A DNA stretch of 29,924 nt from Candidatus Colicola caccequi (GTDB lineage Bacteria; Bacteroidota; Bacteroidia; Bacteroidales; Paludibacteraceae), in NCBI GenBank assembly GCA_018065205.1, contig JAGHTR010000152.1, positions 1-29,924 on the forward strand, read 5' to 3'. The notes under the pieces were generated by a model. That model saw only the letters and a list, made by a program, of their open reading frames with translations, was not told the origin of the DNA and did no database searches. Position 1 is the stretch's first letter. Every line of letters begins with the position of its first letter. A program made the position numbers and the translations under genes. Of this stretch, positions 24,023-29,924 are shown piece after piece.

Positions 24023-24779
24023 ATAGGGTTTGGTTATTGCAAGTTATACGATAGACAGTTTTATATACCTCATCTTTGTAAATTGGTTTTTTCTCCTTAT
24101 AGTTGGGGTTCTCGGTGTCGGGAACGGAGCGTGTCTCGCGACGAATAGTGAGTAGGATAGGTTGTCCTTCTTCGGATTGTGGATCTGTGATGATGCCTTT
24201 GTAGGGAGCGAATCGTGCCAAGGTTATTTCTTGATATAGACTATCCGGTTCAATGGCAGCATAGATCGTTTTAGTATCTGTGTCGGTGGTTGTTTGACCT
24301 ACGAACATGGCCGTGAGGGCCTCTTCTTGCTTATCCAAGTTGTCTAATATCAGTTTCATCGCTTTGCCGTCTGCAGGAGCGTGGGTTGTTTCTCCGGCTA
24401 AGGTATTGATACGAATCTCGCGCAAGAAATAGATTTGTTTTGCCACAGCTTCGGCTTTCTTGGCTGTATTAGTTGCCATTAGTGCTTCTTCGGGCAGAGG
24501 CAGAGGCTGGGCGATGGTTGTTTGGGGTCTCATGTATGTTTTGGGTTTGGAGGCATTCTCCTGTTTATTTTTATTGTCGGGCGTAGTTACTTTTATAAGT
24601 TGATACGTTGTGGCATTGTCTAATACAATATCTTGAGTGCCCAGATAGCGTTCACTATATTGGTATAACTCGCCACGAACGGCTTGTGTTTGGTTAAACA
24701 CGATGGTAAAAGGTTTGTCAAAAGCCTGAGCAGTTGTCATCAAGACGCAACCTAAGGTGATTAAGATAGATTTTTTCAT
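24000..24779 (-). CDS. DUF4831 family exported protein
   Basis: The 259-residue protein has a signal peptide (KKSILITLGCVLMTTAQA). The early mature segment has TQAVRGELYQYSERYLGTQD (31-50), where the YxxYLG core resembles the conserved start of DUF4831 proteins. A middle Ala/Lys-rich helix (NTAKKAEAVAKQIYFLREIR) and a C-terminal YRITCNNQTLYAKTLTL follow. Function is unknown. A longer frame starts at 24803, but the ATG at 24779 places the signal peptide at the N-terminus and lies 11 bases after the aroE stop. Its end overlaps the DUF4835 gene, so the two exported proteins are probably translationally coupled. Confidence 0.72.
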   Translation of the reverse strand: MKKSILITLGCVLMTTAQAFDKPFTIVFNQTQAVRGELYQYSERYLGTQDIVLDNATTYQLIKVTTPDNKNKQENASKPKTYMRPQTTIAQPLPLPEEALMATNTAKKAEAVAKQIYFLREIRINTLAGETTHAPADGKAMKLILDNLDKQEEALTAMFVGQTTTDTDTKTIYAAIEPDSLYQEITLARFAPYKGIITDPQSEEGQPILLTIRRETRSVPDTENPNYKEKKPIYKDEVYKTVYRITCNNQTLYAKTLTL

Positions 24780-24790
24780 ATTGTGATGTT

Positions 24791-25495
24791 TTAATTCTTC
24801 CATATTTGCCAGGCCTCATCTGCTTGTATATATAGCATTTCGAGTCCGTTTTTTATTCGTGCTCCATGTTCCCGTCCGTGTTGGAGAAAGAGCGTTTCTT
24901 GTGGGTTATAAATACAATCGTACAAAAGATGTGCCGTAGTGATGGCTGAATAATCTATATCCGGACAATCCTGTATGTTGGGCCACATTCCAAGTGGTGT
25001 GCAATTGACTATAATGGTATGTTGACGAATGATGTCAGCGGTCAGTTCGGCATAGGTTAGGTTAGGTGTATTTCGGCTCACGTAAGTTGGTTGTATACCT
25101 AAGCGTTTTAGGGCGTAATAGACGGCTTTGGCTACTCCGCCTGTGCCTAAGATTAGGGCGTTGAGGTCGGTTGGTTGCAGGAGTGGCTGGATGCTGCGTG
25201 TAAATCCTATCCAGTCGGTGTTGTATCCTTTTTTATGTTTATCCACTACATTGACGGCTCCTATTTGCTGTGCCACATCATCTATCGAGTTCAAATAGGG
25301 CAGAATAGCCTGCTTGTAGGGAATAGTTATGTTGCAGCCGTCTAATTGATTCAAATACGTTTTTACGAGTTCTATTGTATTCAATTCAAATCGTTTGTAG
25401 TCGGCTTCTATTTGTTCGTTGGCAAACTTATCCGTGAAGTACTGTTCTGAAAACGAATGCGCCACGGGATTACCTATGATGCCAAAGTGTTTCAT
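24791..25495 (-). CDS. aroE: Shikimate dehydrogenase
   Basis: Reduces 3-dehydroshikimate to shikimate with NADPH in aromatic amino acid synthesis. The 234-residue protein has shikimate-binding serines in AHSFSEQYF (S14, S16), catalytic Lys61 in NITIPYK, Asp94 in YNTDWIGF, the dinucleotide motif GTGGVAKA (117-124) and VSRN. The C-terminal region is NGLEMLYIQADEAWQIW. It is a little shorter than enterobacterial AroE (about 270), as I recall for Bacteroidales. An open frame extends to 25570, but the ATG at 25495 overlaps the tilS stop as ATGA and gives the canonical KHFGIIGNPVAHS start. Confidence 0.94.
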   Translation of the reverse strand: MKHFGIIGNPVAHSFSEQYFTDKFANEQIEADYKRFELNTIELVKTYLNQLDGCNITIPYKQAILPYLNSIDDVAQQIGAVNVVDKHKKGYNTDWIGFTRSIQPLLQPTDLNALILGTGGVAKAVYYALKRLGIQPTYVSRNTPNLTYAELTADIIRQHTIIVNCTPLGMWPNIQDCPDIDYSAITTAHLLYDCIYNPQETLFLQHGREHGARIKNGLEMLYIQADEAWQIWKN

Positions 25496-26235
25496 TCTTT
25501 GTTGTTCGTTAGTGCTGTTTGTACTCGTTCGGCTAAGGCGGTTATGTGTTCTATTTCGGCTTTGGTCCAATGACTTAGTTCTTCGCGAATAGCATTTCGT
25601 TTATAACGTGTATCACTATTGGTTGAGTCTTCCACCCAATCAATACGACGGATGTCGCGCAGGTAGTGGCATATATAGTCATGGGTGGTGCATAGTAACG
25701 GACGGATGATAGGGATGTCTGATTTTATGCACGGGTTAGTGGCTTTTGGTCGCATTCCGCATAGGCCTTGCAGACCGCATCCGCGGCGGATATGCATTAG
25801 AACCGTTTCGGCTTGGTCATTCTGATGATGGGCCACAGCAATGGCTTTGCATCCTGTCTGTTGTGCTACTTGATCAAACCATTTGTATCGTAGTTCACGC
25901 GCGGCCGTCTCGATGGACAGATGATGTTCTTGGGCGTAGGATGTGGTATCAAAGTCCTGACTATAGAAAGGTATGCCGTCTTTTAACCAGTCTTTACGCA
26001 CGGATAGGCGCTCGGGTAGGGTTTGCGCCAGCGCGCGTACAAAAAAAGAATCTCGGTTGCTTTCTTCGCCGCGAAGGTGGAAATTACAATTTGCCACTAC
26101 GCATTCGTATCCGCCACGCATCAATATATCCAATAGTGCCACACTATCGGCTCCGCCACTCACACAAACCAGAACGCGGTCACCCGGTTCTAATAGGTGG
26201 TTGTCAGATATGTATTTCTTGACTCTCCTTAACAC
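25492..26235 (-). CDS. tilS: tRNA(Ile)-lysidine synthase, catalytic domain only
   Basis: Converts the wobble C34 of tRNA-Ile(CAU) to lysidine, needed to read AUA codons. The PP-loop motif VCVSGGADS (SGGADS 26-31), CNFHLRGEES, AVAHHQNDQAETVLMHIRRG, GLQGLCGM and the closing DWVEDSTNSDTRYKRNAIR are all present. The protein ends after about 247 residues, so the C-terminal domains of E. coli-type TilS (about 430 residues) are absent. The GTG at 26235 (MLRRVKKYISDN) is the preferred start. The longer frame starts at TTG 26271, which falls in a TTTG resembling a -7 box. The stop overlaps aroE, so a simple frameshift is unlikely. Confidence 0.85.
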   Translation of the reverse strand: MLRRVKKYISDNHLLEPGDRVLVCVSGGADSVALLDILMRGGYECVVANCNFHLRGEESNRDSFFVRALAQTLPERLSVRKDWLKDGIPFYSQDFDTTSYAQEHHLSIETAARELRYKWFDQVAQQTGCKAIAVAHHQNDQAETVLMHIRRGCGLQGLCGMRPKATNPCIKSDIPIIRPLLCTTHDYICHYLRDIRRIDWVEDSTNSDTRYKRNAIREELSHWTKAEIEHITALAERVQTALTNNKE

Positions 26236-26306
26236 TACGTATATGCACGCATGTGCGCGTAAGTATCGCAAAGAACAGCCGCCCGTAGGCGACTATTCTG
26301 CAATAG

Positions 26307-26346
26307 GAGAATTTAGAGCCTAGATTGCTCTAAACTCTAAATTCTC
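26307..26346. repeat. Inverted repeat after ppdK with a 7-bp duplication in one arm
   Basis: GAGAATTTAGAG (26307-26318) is the exact inverse complement of 26335-26346. An alternative tight stem pairs TTTAGAGC (26312-26319) with GCTCTAAA (26327-26334) over a 7-base loop. The right side contains CTCTAAA twice in tandem (26328-26341). It starts 10 bases beyond the ppdK stop in the direction of transcription. No T-run follows on either strand, so an intrinsic terminator is not clear; RNA stabilisation or Rho-type termination is possible. Confidence 0.7.
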
Positions 26347-26356
26347 AAGGTTAGAC

Positions 26357-29086
26357 TTATTTATCGTCTTCAACAGCAGCTTGAGCAGCAGCCAAACGAG
26401 CGATAGGCACACGGAAAGGTGAGCAGCTTGCGTAGTTCATGCCAACGCGTGCGCAGAACTTAACGGAGCTGGGTTCGCCACCGTGCTCACCGCAAATACC
26501 GGTGCGCAGTTCAGGACGAATAGCACGACCCTTCTCAACGGCCATCTTAATGAGTTGGCCAACACCCTTTTGGTCGAGAACTTGGAAAGGATCAGCCTTC
26601 AAGATCTTTTTCTCGAGGTATGCAGGTAAGAAGGAAGCGATATCGTCACGGCTGTAACCGAAGGTCATCTGAGTGAGGTCGTTGGTACCGAAGCTGAAGT
26701 ATTGAGCTTCAGTAGCGATGCGATCAGCGGTCAGAGCAGCACGTGGAATCTCGATCATTGTACCTACTTCGTATTCAACCTCTACGCCGTATTCAGCAAA
26801 TACTTCTTTAGCGACGCGGTTGATGATTTCTTTCTGTTGTTTAAGCTCGTACAGAATACCAATCAGAGGAACCATGATTTCCGGCATTGGGTTCTTGCCT
26901 TCTTTCTTCAGTTCGCAAGCAGCGGACATGATGGCGCGTGTTTGCATAGCGGTAATCTCCGGGAAGGTGATACCCAGACGGCATCCACGGTGACCCAACA
27001 TTGGGTTGTTCTCGGCCAGCGAGTTAACGCGTTGTTGAATCTCTTGAACAGATACGCCCATTTCCTTAGCCATGGTCTCTTGTCCTGCTAAATCATGAGG
27101 AACGAACTCATGCAATGGAGGATCGAGCAGACGGATATTAACCGGGCAGCCATCCATAGCTTCGAGGATACCCTTGAAGTCGCTCTTTTGGTAAGGTAAC
27201 AGTTTAGCCAGAGCTTTCTCACGGCCTTCTGCATCCTTAGCCAAGATCATCTCACGCATAGCGAGGATTTTCTTATCTTCGAAGAACATGTGTTCGGTAC
27301 GAGTCAGACCGATACCCTTTGCACCAAAGGCGCGAGCCACTTGTGCATCGTGAGGAGTATCAGCGTTGGTACGAACTTGCAGGTGTGTATATTTGTCGCA
27401 AAGGTCCATCAAATCCTTGAAGTCGCCACTGAGTTCAGCAGCTTTGGTAGGAATTTGACCTGCATAAACTTGTCCGGTAGAACCGTTTAAGCTCAGGTAG
27501 TCACCTTCTTTATAGGTAACGCCTTCGATGGTAACAGTCTTAGCCTTGTAGTCAACGAGGATAGCACCGGCACCGGATACGCAGCATTTACCCATACCAC
27601 GAGCCACAACGGCAGCGTGAGAGGTCATACCGCCACGAGCGGTGAGGATACCTTCGGCAGCAGACATACCGGCGAGGTCTTCAGGACTGGTTTCGATACG
27701 AACCATAACCACTTTATGACCATCTTTATGCCAAGCTTGAGCGTCATCAGCGTGGAATACGATTTGACCGCAAGCAGCACCGGGACTAGCGGGCAGACCT
27801 TGGGTAATCACTTTAGCTTTCTTAAGAGCGTCCTTATCGAATACAGGGTGGAGCAGTTCATCCAGTTTCTGCGGTTCGCAGCGCAGGATAGCCTCTTTCT
27901 CTGTAATCAAACCTTCACGAACGAGGTCCATGGCGATTTTCACCATAGCTGTTCCGGTACGTTTACCGTTACGGGTTTGGAGGAACCAGAGTTTACCTTC
28001 TTGAACGGTGAACTCCATATCTTGCATGTCGCGATAGTGGGCTTGCAGTTTGAGTTGGATGTCATTGAGTTCTTTATAGAGCTCAGGCATGCACTCTTCC
28101 ATAGAAGGATATTTGCTAGCGCGTTCAGCCTCGCTAATGCCACGCAGAGCAGCCCAACGACGGCTTCCTTCGATAGTGATTTGTTGTGGGGTACGGATAC
28201 CTGCTACAACGTCCTCACCTTGTGCGTTAACCAAGTACTCACCGTTGAAGATGTTTTCTCCGGTAGCGGCGTCACGGCTGAAGCAAACGCCTGTAGCGGA
28301 AGTCTCACCCATGTTACCAAATACCATAGCCATAACGCTAACGGCAGTTCCCCATTCGTCAGGAATACCTTCCATTTTACGATAGAGGATAGCGCGCTCG
28401 TTCATCCAGCTGCGGAATACAGCGCAGATTGCGCCCCATAATTGCTCGATAGGATCGGTTGGGAAGTCCAAACCGGTTTGCTCTTTAATAGCGGTTTTGA
28501 AGCGAGCAACGAGCAGTTTTAATTCATCTACGTTAAGGTCTTTATCCAGAGTGATTCCACGGATGCCTTTAACTTCTTCGATAATCTTCTCGAATGGGTC
28601 GATATCGGTTTTGTTAACGGGCTTAAGACCAAGAACGACGTCACCGTACATTTGTACGAAACGGCGGTAGCTATCATATACGAAGTGAGGGTTATTGGTT
28701 TTAGCCACCATACCTTCAGCTACTTCATCATTCAAACCAAGGTTCAGGATTGTATCCATCATACCGGGCATAGAAGCGCGAGCACCGGAACGAACGCTGA
28801 CCAATAGGGGGTTCTTCTTATCACCGAACTTGCATCCCATCAGGTTCTCGATATGCTTAACAGCGGCCATAACGTCGTCGTTGAGCAGTTCCATAATCTT
28901 TTCTTGACCTACCTGATAGTATTCGTTACATACATCCGTCGTAATGGTGAATCCGGGAGGAACGGGCACACCGACGAGGTTCATTTCTGCGCAGTTAGCA
29001 CCTTTACCGCCTAACTGTTCGCGCATCTGTGCATTACCTTCGGCTTTTCCGTTGCCGAATAAGTAAACTCTCTTCTTGTTTTCCAT
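26357..29086 (-). CDS. ppdK: Pyruvate, phosphate dikinase
   Basis: Interconverts pyruvate, ATP and Pi with phosphoenolpyruvate, AMP and PPi in the cytosol; in anaerobic Bacteroidota it links PEP and pyruvate in glycolysis. The 909-residue protein has an N-terminal ATP-grasp nucleotide domain (LGGKGANCAEM at 25-35, VSVRSGARASMPGMMDTILN from 97). The swivelling phosphohistidine domain has GGMTSHAAVVARG (His490, preceded by the regulatory-type Thr488). The PEP-binding barrel ends with GICGEHGGEPSSVKFC (catalytic Cys865). Length is within the 870-910 norm. It has its own consensus promoter at 29138-29169 and stands 121 bases upstream of tilS. Confidence 0.97.
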   Translation of the reverse strand: MENKKRVYLFGNGKAEGNAQMREQLGGKGANCAEMNLVGVPVPPGFTITTDVCNEYYQVGQEKIMELLNDDVMAAVKHIENLMGCKFGDKKNPLLVSVRSGARASMPGMMDTILNLGLNDEVAEGMVAKTNNPHFVYDSYRRFVQMYGDVVLGLKPVNKTDIDPFEKIIEEVKGIRGITLDKDLNVDELKLLVARFKTAIKEQTGLDFPTDPIEQLWGAICAVFRSWMNERAILYRKMEGIPDEWGTAVSVMAMVFGNMGETSATGVCFSRDAATGENIFNGEYLVNAQGEDVVAGIRTPQQITIEGSRRWAALRGISEAERASKYPSMEECMPELYKELNDIQLKLQAHYRDMQDMEFTVQEGKLWFLQTRNGKRTGTAMVKIAMDLVREGLITEKEAILRCEPQKLDELLHPVFDKDALKKAKVITQGLPASPGAACGQIVFHADDAQAWHKDGHKVVMVRIETSPEDLAGMSAAEGILTARGGMTSHAAVVARGMGKCCVSGAGAILVDYKAKTVTIEGVTYKEGDYLSLNGSTGQVYAGQIPTKAAELSGDFKDLMDLCDKYTHLQVRTNADTPHDAQVARAFGAKGIGLTRTEHMFFEDKKILAMREMILAKDAEGREKALAKLLPYQKSDFKGILEAMDGCPVNIRLLDPPLHEFVPHDLAGQETMAKEMGVSVQEIQQRVNSLAENNPMLGHRGCRLGITFPEITAMQTRAIMSAACELKKEGKNPMPEIMVPLIGILYELKQQKEIINRVAKEVFAEYGVEVEYEVGTMIEIPRAALTADRIATEAQYFSFGTNDLTQMTFGYSRDDIASFLPAYLEKKILKADPFQVLDQKGVGQLIKMAVEKGRAIRPELRTGICGEHGGEPSSVKFCARVGMNYASCSPFRVPIARLAAAQAAVEDDK

Positions 29087-29137
29087 AAAAGTTAATTAAT
29101 AATATTTATAATTGTCAATTATTTCTCATTGAGCCTG

Positions 29138-29169
29138 CAAAAGTACAAAAAATTTTTGATATATGCAAA
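29138..29169 (-). promoter_or_regulatory. Promoter of ppdK
   Basis: On the minus strand, TTTG (29169-29166) and TACTTTTG (29145-29138) are 20 bases apart. The expected start is about 29131, giving a leader of about 45 bases before the ATG at 29086. The -33 region lies inside the spacer of the divergent promoter at 29155-29185. Confidence 0.8.
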
Positions 29170-29185
29170 TTTTTTTATAACTTTG
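29155..29185 (+). promoter_or_regulatory. Promoter of the phosphopantetheinyl transferase gene
   Basis: TTTG at 29155-29158 and TAACTTTG at 29178-29185 are 19 bases apart. The expected start at about 29191 is only some 5 bases before the ATG at 29196, so the mRNA would be almost leaderless if that start is used. Confidence 0.75.
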
Positions 29186-29195
29186 CATCGTTTTT

Positions 29196-29765
29196 ATGCA
29201 ATACGAAGTATTTGACGATATGACACAATGTACTCAGGAGAGGGTAGAGAGCCTTCTTCCGTGTGTTCCTGAGTTCCGTCGCGCGTACGCGTTAAAATAT
29301 AAATATGTGTTTGGTCAGTTTTGTGCTCTTCAGTCCTGGTACATGATTGAACGGATGATGCACGATGCACGGTGCACGATGCACAGTTCACGATGCACGG
29401 TTCACTATACTCCGGAAGGCAAGCCGCAGTTTGCGGATGGTCCGGAGTTTTCTATTTCGCATTGTAAAGAGGCGATAGCGGTGGCGATAGATGAGCATCC
29501 GATAGGAATAGATGTGGAGTCGATTCGTAAGGTGAGTTCGTCGCTGATGGAATATACGATGAATGAGCAAGAATGTGCGCTTATTCGTTCTTCGGCAGAG
29601 CCGGATAGGGCGTTTATTCGTTTATGGACTCAGAAGGAGGCGTATTTGAAGTATCTTGGAACCGGCATCAGTAATGATATGCGTGATGTATTAAGTCAGG
29701 CTGATTTTTCGCATTTTATTACCGAGGATCATGGCTCGTATATTCTCTCCATTTATCACGAATAA
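29196..29765 (+). CDS. 4'-phosphopantetheinyl transferase superfamily protein
   Basis: Transfers the phosphopantetheine arm of CoA to a carrier-protein serine (acyl carrier or biosynthetic carrier protein). The 189-residue Sfp-like protein has FSISH (85-89), the Mg-binding IGIDVES (103-109; D106, E108) and WTQKEAYLK (144-152; K147, E148). The partner carrier protein is not in the window. Residues 55-70 (MHDARCTMHSSRCTVH) are encoded by a 7 x 7 bp tandem repeat in the linker before the GKPQF segment, which is very unusual. Two starts are possible: ATG 29196 (near-leaderless) and ATG 29220 (M9), which would give a leader like those of the other genes here. Confidence 0.85.
   Translation: MQYEVFDDMTQCTQERVESLLPCVPEFRRAYALKYKYVFGQFCALQSWYMIERMMHDARCTMHSSRCTVHYTPEGKPQFADGPEFSISHCKEAIAVAIDEHPIGIDVESIRKVSSSLMEYTMNEQECALIRSSAEPDRAFIRLWTQKEAYLKYLGTGISNDMRDVLSQADFSHFITEDHGSYILSIYHE
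29357..29405. repeat. 7 x 7 bp tandem repeat (GATGCAC) inside the phosphopantetheinyl transferase gene
   Basis: Seven consecutive heptamers: GATGCAC, GATGCAC, GGTGCAC, GATGCAC, AGTTCAC, GATGCAC, GGTTCAC. Four units are perfect and three are diverged. The array spans the last base of codon 54 to codon 70. Gain or loss of one unit would shift the reading frame; three units would restore it. Confidence 0.92.
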
Positions 29766-29767
29766 TT

Positions 29768-29814
29768 AACGCAAACGAAAACGCAAACGTAAACGCAAAC
29801 GTAAACATCAACGA
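29768..29814. repeat. Hexamer tandem repeat (AAACGN) downstream of the phosphopantetheinyl transferase gene
   Basis: Starting two bases after the stop codon, AAACGC, AAACGA and AAACGT units alternate over 47 bases, decaying at the right (AAACAT, CAACGA). It is non-coding and immediately precedes a weak terminator-like hairpin. Confidence 0.8.
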
Positions 29815-29841
29815 CAAGGGTAAATAACTTGTATTTTTTTT
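29814..29841 (+). terminator. Weak intrinsic terminator candidate
   Basis: ACAAG (29814-29818) and CTTGT (29828-29832) can pair over a 9-base loop, followed one base later by eight T residues (29834-29841). The position after the phosphopantetheinyl transferase gene fits termination, but the 5-bp stem is short and A/T-rich. Confidence 0.45.
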
Positions 29842-29850
29842 GTTCAATTA

Positions 29851-29882
29851 TTTGCGTATTTGAAATTTTTGTTGTACCTTTG
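29851..29882 (+). promoter_or_regulatory. Rightward promoter leaving the window
   Basis: TTTG at 29851-29854 and TACCTTTG at 29875-29882 are exactly 20 bases apart. The expected start is near 29889, so a transcription unit begins at the window edge and its gene lies beyond it. Confidence 0.75.
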
Positions 29883-29890
29883 CAGCGCAA

Positions 29891-29924
29891 ATTGAGAATT
29901 TTCGGAATGTAGATTGAGAATTTT
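29891..29924. repeat. Two direct copies of ATTGAGAATTTT at the window edge
   Basis: ATTGAGAATTTT occurs at 29891-29902 and again at 29913-29924, a 22-base period, just downstream of the last promoter. The window ends here, so it cannot be seen whether the array continues. Confidence 0.7.

Noticed and set aside
25492..25570. Frameshift joining tilS to further C-terminal coding sequence
   Set aside because: The overlapping frame encodes the aroE start with all its N-terminal motifs, and no TilS C-terminal domain sequence is visible in any frame nearby.
26307..26346. Classical Rho-independent terminator for ppdK
   Set aside because: The stem is A/T-rich and no T-run follows on the minus strand, so I kept it only as an inverted repeat.
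27617..28441. 274-residue open frame on the plus strand inside ppdK
   Set aside because: It lies entirely antisense to the conserved ppdK frame, has no promoter and no recognisable domain; a strong codon bias in ppdK explains the open frame.
29768..29924. Possible CRISPR array or tRNA at the right edge
   Set aside because: The repeats are 6-base and 12-base units with no spacer structure, and no cloverleaf can be drawn.

Overview
The window comes from a member of the phylum Bacteroidota, most probably the order Bacteroidales; I cannot place the family. The evidence is the promoter type, a TTTG box followed 19-20 bases later by TAnnTTTG, which stands in front of almost every transcription unit. 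It is supported by lineage-typical genes: DUF4831, DUF4835 (PorD-like), a DUF2723 (TMEM260-like) glycosyltransferase, a 909-residue pyruvate phosphate dikinase, and compact, overlapping gene runs without clear Shine-Dalgarno sites. The window is almost fully coding. No gene-free stretch exceeds 300 bases, and I found no tRNA, rRNA, CRISPR array or classical insertion sequence.

Layout. 1-378 is the 3' part of a DUF456 membrane protein gene. 381-1878 is an AAA/DUF4143 ATPase gene with its own promoter, flanked by a perfect 36-base direct repeat, inserted between two convergent genes. 1877-5407 (minus) is an operon of a TviB/WbpA-type nucleotide-sugar dehydrogenase, a Ugd-type dehydrogenase and ftsY. 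Divergent from it, 5592-9750 (plus) carries the DUF2723 protein and a CobW-family GTPase. 9744-13134 (minus) holds a GNAT-like protein, a small acidic protein, an LpxL-type acyltransferase and a GT2 glycosyltransferase. Divergent from that, 13293-14117 (plus) is cdsA. 14083-26235 (minus) is a tightly packed ten-gene run: tilS, aroE, DUF4831, DUF4835, recN, rarA, hemW, PBP1A, a TPR protein and a degenerate GumN-like protein. ppdK (minus) and a 4'-phosphopantetheinyl transferase gene (plus) diverge from a shared, interlocked promoter region at 29138-29185. The right edge carries a short hexamer repeat and a promoter that fires out of the window.

Theme. Most genes are housekeeping or cell-envelope functions: nucleotide-sugar oxidation, glycosyl transfer, lipid A acylation, CDP-diacylglycerol synthesis, peptidoglycan synthesis and exported TPR/DUF proteins. 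The remainder serve DNA repair (recN, rarA), tRNA modification, shikimate and heme metabolism and central carbon metabolism.

The most unusual signals are the direct-repeat-flanked ATPase module, a 7 x 7 bp tandem repeat inside the phosphopantetheinyl transferase gene, further heptamer repeats at the hemW start and beside ppdK, a GumN/TraB-family protein lacking both signature histidines, and a TilS reduced to its catalytic domain.
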